From Zopfochytrium polystomum (lineage: Eukaryota; Chytridiomycota; Chytridiomycetes; Chytridiales; Chytridiaceae): a stretch of DNA of 64,000 nucleotides. Location: positions 248,001 through 312,000 of the forward strand of contig JAIVFJ010000042.1 in NCBI GenBank assembly GCA_025765615.1, written 5' to 3'. The notes under the pieces are model-generated. The model saw only the letters and a program-made list of their open reading frames with translations, made no database searches and was not told the DNA's origin. The position numbers were made by a program, and so were the translations under genes. Shown here one piece after another: positions 1 through 9,216 of this stretch. How positions within the stretch are numbered: the first letter of the stretch is position 1; every line of letters begins with the position of its first letter.

Positions 1-29
1 CCGCCACGGGGAGGGCGGCCAAGGCGGCC

Positions 30-68
<39 letters not shown>

Positions 69-276
69 GGCCAAGAAGAGCAAGTAGTAGAAGATTGCCG
101 CGGCGGCGGCGGCGGGCGCAAGGGCCGCACCCTGAGTGAGACACAGACAGAGAGAGAGAGAGAGAGAGAGAAAGAGACACAGAGAGAGAGTGGGAAAGAG
201 GGAAAGAGTTCAGAGAAAGAGAGAGACGGAGAGAGAGAGAACGCCTCGCTCACGATCTAACTGCATTCAACACACA

Positions 277-321
<45 letters not shown>

Positions 322-2233
322 AGGCCTGCACGAACGCTACTCTGTCGCGCGCCGGCACATTGGTTCCCCACCCGTCGTGGCGATCGTCGCCCACGTCCCG
401 CACCTTCGCCCCGCCGCCCTCGCCGGCCTCGTCGAGCCGCGCATCGCCGCCCTCCTCGCCGCCTACCCCTTGCTCGCATGCCGCGTCGACAACCCGGCCT
501 CGCGCGCCGCCGCCTGGGCAGAGATCGTCCCGCCACCCTCGGCCGCCGCCATCCTCCACCGCTACTACGATCACGGCAAGGACGACAGGAACGATGGCGA
601 CCACGCAGCCGTCCACGACATCATCGCCAACGAGCACCGCTTCGGCGCGGACATTGACTATGCGCGCGGTCCGCTCTGGCGCGCCGCCGTGTACCCTCTC
701 CCTGCAAGTCTGCGCACCGGCGGCGCCGGCGGCGCCGGCGGAGCGCTCTTGGCGGTCACGATCGCGCACGTCGTGGGGGACGGCAAGACCGCGCTCCACC
801 TCCTCCACGCGCTGCTCTCGGACCGGCTGCCCGAGGACCCACACGCCGTTGTCGTAGAACCGCCGACGACGACGACGCAGCAGCGGCAGCAGCAGCAGCA
901 AGCGCCGCCGCCGCCGCTGGTGCTCCCCGCCCGTTGCGAGGACACGATCCCCGAGTATCGCCCGTCGCTCGGAACTATCGCCGCCAGCGTCGCCTCGGAA
1001 CTCCTCGTGCCTTTGCTCCCGGCGTTCGTGCAGCCGCTGTTCAAGCCGCCGACCGTCTGGCCCGCGACCGTCTCCGCCGCGGACGACGCGGACGCGTCCC
1101 TAAAAAGGCCAATCGACTGCCCGCCGCGCGTCGTCAGCCTCTTTGTGCCGGCCGATACCGTCGCGCGGCTGAAGGCGGCTGGAAAGAAGATTGCGAACGC
1201 GGCGGCCGCGGCCGCGGGAGGCGCTTCGGCGGCGGCGCCGCTCGCGACGCTGAACACGATGCTGCACACGGCCGTGCTGCTCGCGCTCATGGTGTACACG
1301 GCCGAGGACGTGCAGGGCGGCCTCGGCGACGGCGGCGATGTGGACCCGAGCCGGGGCCCGCCGCTCGCGACATACACGGCCATGTCGCTGCGTCGCGACG
1401 TCAGCAGCGCCGCCGCCTCGGCGCCGCACCCGCCGCCGCACCCTCGGCTGACGGGCAACTACGTCGGCGCGGCGTCGTTCCGCACCCCCTCATCGCGCGC
1501 GGCGCTCTTCTCGCAGCCGGTCGCGGCGCACCTGCGCGCGTACGAGGCGCGCGTGCACTCTGTGGCGGGGCGGCGCGTGGCGGCGGCGGCGCTGGGCGTG
1601 CTCGCGTTCGTACCGGACGACCCGCGCGACGACGGCGACGGCACCGCGGCGCTGCCGGTCGCGCTGCCGCCGCGCGCGGGCGACGGCGCGGTCGTGTGGG
1701 TCGCGCGGCCGACCGGGTGGGAGCGCATGTGGTGGGACAAGGCGGCGGCCGGCAAGTACTGGGGCACGGCGGAGCTGTCGAACCTCGGCGCGCTGCCGCG
1801 GCTGGTGGGTGGCGGGAAGGTGGGGGCCACGGAGGCGGAGGTGGGGGGCGTGTGGTTCTCGCAGACGCCGCCGGTGGTCGGCGACGCGTTTATTGTGGAC
1901 GCGGTCGGTTGCGGTGCCGGGGTCGGGCTGTGCGTGTCGTGGCGCGACGGCGCGGTGCCCGGGCCGTCGTCGTCGTCGTCGCTGTTGTTGCCTGGCGGAG
2001 GTGGCGGCGCTGGCAGGGGTGGCGCTGCTGCTGCGGGCGAGCATCTTGCACGGCTGCTGGGGGCGGCGGTGCGTGTGCTCGCGACGGCGGCGGCGGCGTG
2101 GGAGTCGGAGTCGTCGTCGTCTTCGGCGGCGGCGACCGTGACGGTGGGCGAGCTCGCGGCGGCCACGGCGGTGGAAGCAGCAGCAGCAGCGGCAGCAGCG
2201 GCAGCGGTAGCGTCGACGTCGTCGTTGTTGTAG
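1..2233 (+). CDS. Putative alcohol O-acetyltransferase / condensation-fold acyltransferase (5' partial)
   Basis: Likely a CoA-dependent acyltransferase of the fungal alcohol acetyltransferase (Atf1/AATase) type, transferring an acyl group from CoA to an alcohol. Two exons are proposed, 1-135 and 324-2233. Joining them in phase gives an N-terminal stretch ending RTLSLHERYSVARRH, which resembles the family's N-terminus. The active-site HxxxDG motif is present as HVVGDG, with the histidine codon at 767-769. Near the C-terminus there is an LSNLG motif followed by a WFSQTP strand, in the order usual for the family. Stop codon TAG is at 2231-2233. The first exon is open to the window edge with no ATG, so the true start lies outside. 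Much of the protein is Ala/Gly-rich, with a Ser/Ala tail after residue ~530. Substrate is unknown; it could be any BAHD/condensation-like acyltransferase. No paralogue or cluster partner is visible nearby. Confidence 0.7.
136..323 (+). other. Intron carrying (GA)n and (CA)n microsatellites
   Basis: The donor is GTGAGA at 136, there is a CTAAC branch-site match at about 257-261, and the acceptor is CGCAAG ending at 323. Removing these 188 nt joins two open frames in the correct phase. The intron is mostly (GA)n followed by (CA)n. The CA tract contains no AG, so the first AG after the branch site is the proposed acceptor. Confidence 0.65.
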
Positions 2234-2469
2234 TAGTGCAGTCTTGGGTAGTGAGGGACAAGACTGGCGATCAAAAAAAAAAAAAAAAATACGAAGAAAG
2301 GGGGAACTTTTTGTCTGTCTGCCTGTCTCTCTGGCTGTAATCTGGGTTGGCAAGTGTGTTCCGACCCCGCTTTTTGTTTAAATTTTTTATTTTTTTTGTC
2401 TCTTTCCCTTTTTGGCAGGGGAGCCGGACGAATTCTTGTCGGAGAAAAGCAATTTCCCACGCCGGGAGC

Positions 2470-2486
2470 ACACACACACACACACA

Positions 2487-2514
<28 letters not shown>
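2470..2514. repeat. (CA)n(CT)n microsatellite
   Basis: A compound CA then CT dinucleotide run in the leader upstream of the lipid kinase gene, about 275 bp before its ATG. A pyrimidine tract in this position could be part of a 5' leader intron or a promoter-proximal element; nothing decides this. Confidence 0.9.
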
Positions 2515-2517
<3 letters not shown>

Positions 2518-2789
2518 CTCTCCATGTCTCTGTCTCTATCGCTGCCTCTGACTCTGTCTCTGACTGCTTGCGTCACCCCACCACCAACAACGAACACAAA
2601 CCTGCCCCTCCTCTCCCAGCAAAAACAGCACTTATTGCAAGCTTCTCGCTCTCACCCCCAAGAGATCACCCCCCCTCGTCGCTACCTCGCCACCTCGCAA
2701 CCTCGCTGCTCGCACTAATCCCTCTTCCTCCTCCTCCACCGATAGACCTGTGACCTGACCCCTGCCTGCCTGCCTGCTGCGCGACCAAG

Positions 2790-4958
2790 ATGGCCTCTCC
2801 TTCCGAGCCACCCGCTGCTCCCGCCGCCGACCCTGCCGCCGCCGTGGCCGTGGAGCCAGCCGCGGCAACAGCCTCAACCACCACCACCACCACCGCCCCC
2901 GCCGCTTCATCCGTGTCCTTCACAGTCTCGCTCATCTCAGACTCCCGCTCTGGAAGCGGAGGTACGACATCGACCTCATCCTCTGCCTCCCTGTACTCGG
3001 TCAAGCTCCGGCGCAAGAACAGCACGCCGTCCATCGCGCCGTCCACCGCGTCGGCCCCCGCCGCCTCCGCCGCTGCAAAGACCCTGGACCGCTCGGCGTC
3101 TGTGCCCGCGCGCAAAACCGCCGCCGCCGATGCATCGTCGCCGCCCGCAGCTACACCCGCCTCTGCCGCTGCCTCCACTGCCCCCGCTGCCGCCCCGCCG
3201 GCACCGGCCAAAGCCGTCACGCTCGTCCTCGCCCGCGGCCCCAAGGCCGACGCCGAACCGGGCAACCCGCACCACATCACCCTCACGTGGTCGCCTCCCG
3301 GCGCGACGGCGGCGGCGACCGCCATCCCCCTCTCGTATGTCATCGCCGTCACCGCCGAGGCCGATCCCTCCGCGACCTCGCTCAAAAGTTACCGCACCGG
3401 AGCGGTCACCAGCGGCGCGGCCTCGCACCGCGCGCACCCCGAGCGCTTCTCCATTCACTGGATGGACGCCACCGGCTCCAACACTTCCGCCGCAGCTGCC
3501 ACCGCAACGGACGCCGGCCCGAACGACAAAGTCGTGCCAAAGTACCGCGTCGCCACGTTCGAGGCCGACACCCCCGCGGCCAAGACCGCCGTCCTCGCGG
3601 CGCTCAAGGCCCACGGCCTGCGCGTGACGGAGCTCGACGACCCCGACGTCCCCGCGCGCAAGCCGGTGCTGCTCATCGTGAACCCGTTCGGCGGCGTCAA
3701 GGAGGCCGACACAATCACCAAGGAGACCATCGTCCCGATCCTCAACATCGCGCAGCTGACGTACAAGCGCGTCGACACGGACTACAAGGGCCACGCGGAG
3801 GAGCTCGTGCACACGGTCCACCTCAAGGACTTTTCCGCCGCCGTCGCCGTCAGCGGCGACGGCGTCTGCCACGAGCTACTCAACAGCCTCATGCGTCGCC
3901 CCGACTGGGCCGACGTCGTCCGCGACCTCGCCGTCGGGAACATTGGCGCGGGAAGCTCCAACGCCATGAACAAGAACTTGGGGCTGATGCACCCGGCCTA
4001 CGGCACGCTCGCCATCGTCCACATGCACACTCGACTTATGGACCTGCTGTCTGTCACTTTGCACAAGACCGGCGAGGTGCTCTACTCGCACCTCAACGCG
4101 ACGTGGGGGTACATTGCGGATTTGGATATTGAGACCGACGCGTTTAGGTGGATGGGCAGAGACAAGGTGCTGGTCTCGGCCATCAGGAGGCTGATTGCGT
4201 TGAGGCGGTACCGCGCGTGGTTGGTCGTCGTCCCGCACGAGGAGGGCCAAGCAGCGGCCACCCCCGCAGCTGCGGCGTCGCCGCCGTCGGTCACGACCGA
4301 GGCCGCGGCCGTCGCCGCCGAGGGTGAGACCGCCGCCGCCGCCACCGCCGACGCGGCCAAGCCAGCCAATGCCCAGCCGTCGTCGTCGGACCCGACGCAC
4401 ATCACCGCCAGCCCCTTCTACGCTACGGCGCCGCCCACGATCGAGCACGTCGGCCCCGCGCGCACCTACGCCTCGCTCTCGACGTCCGAGATCCTCGCGC
4501 GCCACCCGACTTCCCTCGTCGTGACGCCCGGGTCGCAGCCGATCTCGTACTTCAACGCGTCGAACCTAGCCTACCTCAGCACCACGTACCGCGCGTCGCA
4601 GACGGCCAAGCTGTCGGCGGGCTTCATCGACGTGTCGCTCGACGTGCCGACCGGCGTCGAGCGCGCCGTCATGGTCAAGGGCCTGCTCGCCGACACCGTC
4701 ATCAGCGGCGCCGGCGGCGTCCAGGTCATCCGCGCGCGCGCGCTGAGGCTGCTGCCGGTCGGGAGGGGCAAGGACCGCCGCGTGTGGGACGGCGGCGCCA
4801 TGTCGGATGAGGAGAAGAGGAAGGAGATGGAGAGGCTGCGCGCCGCGGGACTCGGCGTGCTGGCTGTCAGCGGAGAGCCCATTACGATGCAGGAGATTAC
4901 GGTCGAGATCCATCCGGCCGTCGTCAATGTGCTGGCGGCGCCGTGGCTGGTGGAGTGA
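2790..4958 (+). CDS. Sphingosine kinase-like lipid kinase (DAGK catalytic domain)
   Basis: Single-exon, 722-residue lipid kinase of the sphingosine/ceramide/diacylglycerol kinase fold, expected to phosphorylate a long-chain base or related lipid on membranes. Residues 1-150 are Ala/Ser/Thr/Pro-rich and probably disordered. The catalytic core starts near residue 291 with VLLIVNPFGG. The nucleotide-binding loop is AVSGDGVCHELLN (Asp ~356), and IGAGSSNAM near 384 replaces the usual GSGNA. WGYIADLDIETDAFRWMG near 438 matches the WG-x-(I/V)-AD-x-D block of sphingosine kinases. A ~55-residue Ala-rich insert (about 487-545) splits the C-terminal lobe. The protein ends with a SGEPITMQE strand where kinases usually have a DGE. 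The ATG at 2790 follows a short CT-rich leader and is the first in frame. The Gly-to-Ser change in GSGN and the altered DGE are oddities, but the overall order is convincing. Confidence 0.85.
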   Translation: MASPSEPPAAPAADPAAAVAVEPAAATASTTTTTTAPAASSVSFTVSLISDSRSGSGGTTSTSSSASLYSVKLRRKNSTPSIAPSTASAPAASAAAKTLDRSASVPARKTAAADASSPPAATPASAAASTAPAAAPPAPAKAVTLVLARGPKADAEPGNPHHITLTWSPPGATAAATAIPLSYVIAVTAEADPSATSLKSYRTGAVTSGAASHRAHPERFSIHWMDATGSNTSAAAATATDAGPNDKVVPKYRVATFEADTPAAKTAVLAALKAHGLRVTELDDPDVPARKPVLLIVNPFGGVKEADTITKETIVPILNIAQLTYKRVDTDYKGHAEELVHTVHLKDFSAAVAVSGDGVCHELLNSLMRRPDWADVVRDLAVGNIGAGSSNAMNKNLGLMHPAYGTLAIVHMHTRLMDLLSVTLHKTGEVLYSHLNATWGYIADLDIETDAFRWMGRDKVLVSAIRRLIALRRYRAWLVVVPHEEGQAAATPAAAASPPSVTTEAAAVAAEGETAAAATADAAKPANAQPSSSDPTHITASPFYATAPPTIEHVGPARTYASLSTSEILARHPTSLVVTPGSQPISYFNASNLAYLSTTYRASQTAKLSAGFIDVSLDVPTGVERAVMVKGLLADTVISGAGGVQVIRARALRLLPVGRGKDRRVWDGGAMSDEEKRKEMERLRAAGLGVLAVSGEPITMQEITVEIHPAVVNVLAAPWLVE

Positions 4959-6099
4959 GTGTGAGAGTAAGTGTAGGGGAGAAGTGCTTTTCCTCTGGTC
5001 TTTATCCAGCGCGTTGGCCTAAACCCTCCCCCCGCTCTGCTGCCTTTATCTTTTTTTTTTTTTTTTTTTTTTTTGTTTCTCCTCTTTTTGGTTTCGCTGC
5101 GCGTCCCCCACGTACGACCTTCTATCTTTGCGCTATTTCACTTCTTGTCGTGTCTTTTTCTCTTTTTCGTTCGTCTCCGCGAACTACTGTTGTAATGCGA
5201 AAAAAAAAAAGGCGAAAGGCGGGGCCTACCCTCGCGCGCGCCCCGCCCCCCCTCCTTTCCAATTCCCCCTCTTGTTTAGATTTTGTTTTTTTGTTTCTTG
5301 TTTTCTTTGCGTTTTGAGTTCGTTGTGGAAACCGTGCGCGTTCTTTCTTTTCTTTTGCGCTCCCGTTCGTCTTTTTATTTTCCTGGCGCGGTTCTTACCC
5401 ACGCCCCTTCCCTGCCCCGCCTCTTCCCCTTTCGCCCCCGACACGTGTAGCTAGCTTTCTTTGAAGCAAAGCAAGCAGGCTGTGGTAAGCGATTGGGGTT
5501 TTGGAAGTGTACTTTTTTTTGTTGTCGCTTGGACCTCGTTGGTTTGGTTTGGTTTGGTTTTTTTTTTTTTTTTTTTTTTTTTTGTATTTACAGCTCTTGT
5601 GTGTGTTGGTTGGATGAATGAATGACGAAGGGAAGAACTGAACCAAGATTTTAGTGTGTTTGAACCGATTTCTTGTCGTGTGTGTGGCGGCAAACAAATC
5701 AAAACCCCTCTGTCTCTCGAAACTTGATTGGTTCAATTTTGTTTGGGTCGGTCTGTCTCTATGACTTGTTTGTATATGTCTTTCTGTCTGTCTGTCTGTC
5801 TCTGTGACTTTCAATCTATCGGTCTGTCTGTCTGTCTGTCTGTCTGTCTGATCGTCGGCCTGCCTGTTTGGCACGGTCAGCCACCCACAAGTCACTCAAT
5901 TCAGTTGTTCTCACGCCACCGCATTCGTTCTTCTGTCTGTCTCTTCCAACTGCTGGTCGACGCGTACCCTGACCGTCCTCCATCTCCTCGCCCCTTCCCC
6001 CCCCTCCAACTACTCTACTTCGCGCCCGCCGAGCCCTCACCCCCCCCCCCAACTCCCTTCGACCCGTCCACCCCACCACACCCCCTTCTTAGCAAAAGA
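4959..6099. other. Intergenic region with T-runs and (CTGT)n repeats
   Basis: No gene was recognised. The region holds two long T-runs (about 5050-5075 and 5558-5583), a CT-rich stretch, and tetranucleotide (CTGT)n tracts at about 5783-5851 in the putative leader of the next gene. In-frame ATGs at 5761 and 5776 would add a peptide made of this repeat, so they were not used as starts. Confidence 0.7.
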
Positions 6100-7020
6100 A
6101 TGACGCCCACTCCGCCAACCCCGCCCGCCAAGGACGACAAGAAGCTGCCCGCCGCCCCCGCCGCACGGGAAGCACCGCCCGTGCCGCCGGTCAAGGCCCC
6201 CACCGGCCCGTCGTCCGTCAAGCTGACCCTGACGCAGGACATTTTCGACGAGATCGCCAAGCTCATTGGGCCCATCGCAAAGTCGCAGGCGCTGGCCCTC
6301 AAGCTGGACGACCAGCACGTCAAGAAGAAGATCCCGCTCGTCGGCGAAAAGGAGGTCGCCACCGCCACCAACCTTCGCATCACCCAGTTCGACATCGCCA
6401 AGGTCGCCATGCCCATCGAGGACGGCCACCTCGCCGTTGAGCTCACCGACATTGTGCTCAAGGCCGAGACCAACGTCAAGGCCATGGGCATCAACTTTGA
6501 CAAGGTCGTCGTCTCGGCGCAGGTCGACATTGGCGCGCGCTTGCTATTCCTGCTCGGCGACGACGGCCGCGTCCGCACCGCCGTCTACGACGTCAAGCCC
6601 AACATTGACAAGTTTGACACGCAGATCGGCACCGGCTTTGCCGGCGACGTCCTCGAGGCCGTGCTCGACCTGTTTGAGCGCGTCATCAAGGGCGTCATCC
6701 AGTCGTCGCTCGTCAAGCCCATCCAGGACGCCCTCCAGGACGGCCTCGACTCGATCGTCGGAAGGGACATGGACGTCCCAGGCGGCCTGCTCAACGTCGC
6801 GTACCTCCTCAAGGTCAACCACCGCGCCCAGCCCGCTATCACAAAGGCCAGCGGCGTCGTGTTCGATATCGCTATTGACGCGTTTGTCAACGAGGCCGGC
6901 GCCGTCGACGGCGTCGTGAAGACGGACGCGTTCAAGGGCATCAAGGACCTGACCCCCCCGGCCCCGGCCCCGGCCCCTGCCGCCGCCGCTGCTGCGCCGC
7001 CGGCCCCTGCGAAGAAGTGA
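6100..7020 (+). CDS. Putative BPI/TULIP-like lipid-binding protein
   Basis: Encodes 306 residues. Residues 1-40 are Pro/Ala/Lys-rich. From about residue 45 to 260 the alternating amphipathic pattern resembles the N-terminal barrel of the BPI/LBP/PLUNC (TULIP) fold. A strand block reads LRITQFDIAKVAMPIEDGHL; then come further strands, a central strand ARLLFLLGDDGRVRTAVYDV, and a long amphipathic helix VLEAVLDLFERVIKGVIQSS followed by LVKPIQDAL. This order matches the family, in which hydrophobic tunnels bind lipids. The tail is an Ala/Pro-rich linker ending in KK. The start at 6100 was chosen because the context AAAGAATGA is good and upstream codons are simple repeat. No signal peptide is visible, unlike secreted animal BPI proteins, so a cytosolic or membrane-contact role is possible. 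The assignment rests on fold pattern only; no catalytic motif exists to confirm it. Confidence 0.45.
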   Translation: MTPTPPTPPAKDDKKLPAAPAAREAPPVPPVKAPTGPSSVKLTLTQDIFDEIAKLIGPIAKSQALALKLDDQHVKKKIPLVGEKEVATATNLRITQFDIAKVAMPIEDGHLAVELTDIVLKAETNVKAMGINFDKVVVSAQVDIGARLLFLLGDDGRVRTAVYDVKPNIDKFDTQIGTGFAGDVLEAVLDLFERVIKGVIQSSLVKPIQDALQDGLDSIVGRDMDVPGGLLNVAYLLKVNHRAQPAITKASGVVFDIAIDAFVNEAGAVDGVVKTDAFKGIKDLTPPAPAPAPAAAAAAPPAPAKK

Positions 7021-8466
7021 TCTTTCCGAGCATTCTTTGTTGTTTGCGTTTTGAACAGGCGTCGGACGTTGACGCACATATGTTTCGTGTGGTTGGGCGC
7101 GCGATGCGCGTGCTTTCCTGTTCGTTTTACTTCTTTCCCCCGCGTGTTGCCTTGCTGAACATATACTCTTTTCATTTTTTTTTTTTTGGGGTCCCTGTTT
7201 TTCTACTGTGCTTCCCATTCCTTTGCCGAATCCCCCTCGTCCGCCCTGTCTCCCCTCTCCCTCTCAGCTCCTTCCTTTTTTTTTTTTTTTTTTTTTTTTT
7301 TTTGCGTTTCGTGCCTCACGCTTGCTTCAGGACGAGAGGATATAAAAAAAAAAACAGAAAAAAATGGTCGAAAGACGTTTGACCTTCCTGCTAGCTGATT
7401 GCGGCCACTCTCAAATGCGGGAGTAGCCCTAACCCGAAGGGCGAAAAAACAATCCATCCAAAAACACGTGAAACACTCTGTTGCGTCCGTCTTAACTGTC
7501 GAAGCAAATTGAGACACGCTTTTCGAAAACTCTCGCACGAGGTCTTTTGGGCCAAAGCCAACATCCAAATACCTTCTCCAAACAGCTGGCACCTCCCTTT
7601 AAAACCCAAGTCATCCCACTGCGCATTTTGCTTTCTTCCCTTGCCTCAATTTTATTCTGGGCAGTGATCAAGGCTCAAGTTTTGTTTTTCCTTTTTTGGG
7701 GCAGCCCTGTAACGCTGTTGGACGTTTCCACCTACATCTTCTCGCTAGTCGACGGCTCTTCAGCGGCCGCTTTCTCCCACTATGCACCGCACCAGCTTCA
7801 CAAGTAACAACAATCTTGGCCCGTCGCCCCAAAGCCCCGTCCCCAAACCTCGTCCCTCCCTTACAAAGAAGGCTGGTGCGAAAAAAAAAAAAAAGCCGAC
7901 CTTGAAAGGACATGGAAGGTCGCGAAGGCTCGTGAGGACAAGGGATCATAAAGCGACCCTGACGAAACCTCAACGTGCCAGATTTGTGTGCACGTGAACG
8001 CCCGCTGTCGGCTACTCTCTCGCATTCAGCAGTGATGGGCGGCTGCCCCCTCTCCCTCCCCAGGTAGCGGGAAAGTCTCGACCGCCGAACTGGTCCGATG
8101 CGCCTTGGGCTGTCGACAATCTCTCGCAACAAACGAGTACCGCACCGACCCCCCCGATGCAGCAGCACAACCACAGACGGCGACATCCGGATGCAGCACA
8201 GGTTGCCATCGCCCTCGCCAAAGAAGGAGCCTCCAGAGCCCGCCCCATTCCGCCGTGATAGCCTGCAGCTCAACAACCCCCTGCTCGGAAAGCTCGTCTC
8301 AAAGCCTGAAACCAATTTGCTGTCAGAATCAGGGGAGTGGAAACAAATCGTATGTTGCACTGTATTTGGGATAACTCTCGATAACACACAAATTACAAAA
8401 AGACCCTTAGAACAAAAAAAAAAAAATAAATGAAGAATATTATGCAAAGGTCGAGGAGGGCGTCCT
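7021..8466. other. Intergenic region, no gene supported
   Basis: Contains the 3' untranslated region of the upstream gene, a T-run at 7279-7303 and several A-runs. From about 8350 on, the sequence is shared with 36411 onward. A long minus-strand open frame over 7668-8447 has no recognisable domain and runs through A/T homopolymers, so it is not called. Confidence 0.6.
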
Positions 8467-8842
8467 TCAGAGCTTGGTCATGTCCGGATAGGTGGTTCCA
8501 GGCACGGATGTAAACACTTTCATTGGCACCGATCCCTTTCCGCTCACTTCCACCGTCACGTCCGACTCCACCTTTCCTGTCTTTTTTCCCTTCACAAATA
8601 CCTGGGGAGTTGCTGGTTTACAACAACAACAAAAAAAAAAAAAGCGCTCACGTCCAGAAGGCCAAGAGGGCAAGAATGGCCACAAGGAAAGGGAAGCAAA
8701 GGAGCGCCCGAATGCACCGTCGCTGCAAGGGAGGAGGGTTGGGGGAGGTATTCAGGTGATGCATCATGGCTTGTGGGTTTCGGGGTTGGGGATGGGGAAG
8801 GGGAGAAAGCGACTGACTTACGTTTTACTTCCCCAGTCTGTC
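8467..8842 (-). CDS. Possible 3' exons of an unknown gene
   Basis: The last exon would be 8467-8612, stop TGA at 8467-8469, encoding a beta-rich tail that includes TPQVFVKGKKTGKV and SVPMKVFTS. A clean short intron precedes it on the minus strand (donor GTGAGC, acceptor AACCAG). The previous exon 8652-8722 has a strong pyrimidine tract and CAG acceptor, and before it lies a GTAAGT donor near 8820. All phases agree. Part of this tail is conserved at 36520-36711, including an 18-nt in-frame deletion, which hints that the frame mattered. Function is not recognised. An alternative reading of the middle exon gives a hydrophobic segment (FPFLVAILALLAFW), so the model is tentative. It lies divergent to the LRR gene at 9217. 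Confidence 0.3.
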
Positions 8843-8860
8843 TGTCTCGGTCTCGGCCTG

Positions 8861-8908
8861 CTCTGTCTCTCTCTTCTCTCTCTCTCTCTTTCTCTCTCTT
8901 CTCTCTCT
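8861..8908. repeat. (CT)n microsatellite
   Basis: An imperfect CT/TCTG run between the possible minus-strand gene and LRR gene A. The equivalent position in the third copy (near 36884-36932) carries a longer (CA)n(CT)n tract, so this repeat has changed since duplication. Confidence 0.8.
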
Positions 8909-9216
8909 GTCTCCGTCGCTGCTCTTTGTCGACTTTTGTCTTTCAGGTGGGTTGAGTGGGCAGACAAAGACACCAATTTTATCCTTTCGGTCTGTCAGGC
9001 TCTCTCTCTCTGAGGGGAAAGTTTCTTCTCAACGCTTTTAAAAGGTCGCAGACCTGCATTTACCCTGTGAAGGGTTTTTGGGAAAGGGGGGGGGATTTTT
9101 TTTCTTCTTTTTTCTTTGTTCTTTTTTATTTTTTATTTTTTTCGTTTTTCCCAAAGAAGCATAAAGAAAGCGGCGATTTGTCTCAACCCTAAATTTTTTG
9201 CAAACAAAAGAAAGAA

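Noticed and set aside
136..657. Plus-strand open frame rich in Arg/Glu and Thr-His repeats
   Set aside because: It translates the (GA)n and (CA)n intron repeats and then runs out of frame through the acyltransferase gene.
5761..6099. Upstream ATGs in frame with the BPI-like gene
   Set aside because: They would add a low-complexity Ser/Cys/Leu peptide encoded by (CTGT)n repeats; the ATG at 6100 has a better context.
7668..8447. 259-codon minus-strand open frame
   Set aside because: No recognisable domain; it crosses T-runs and shows no conservation in the duplicated block at 36411 beyond the first bases.
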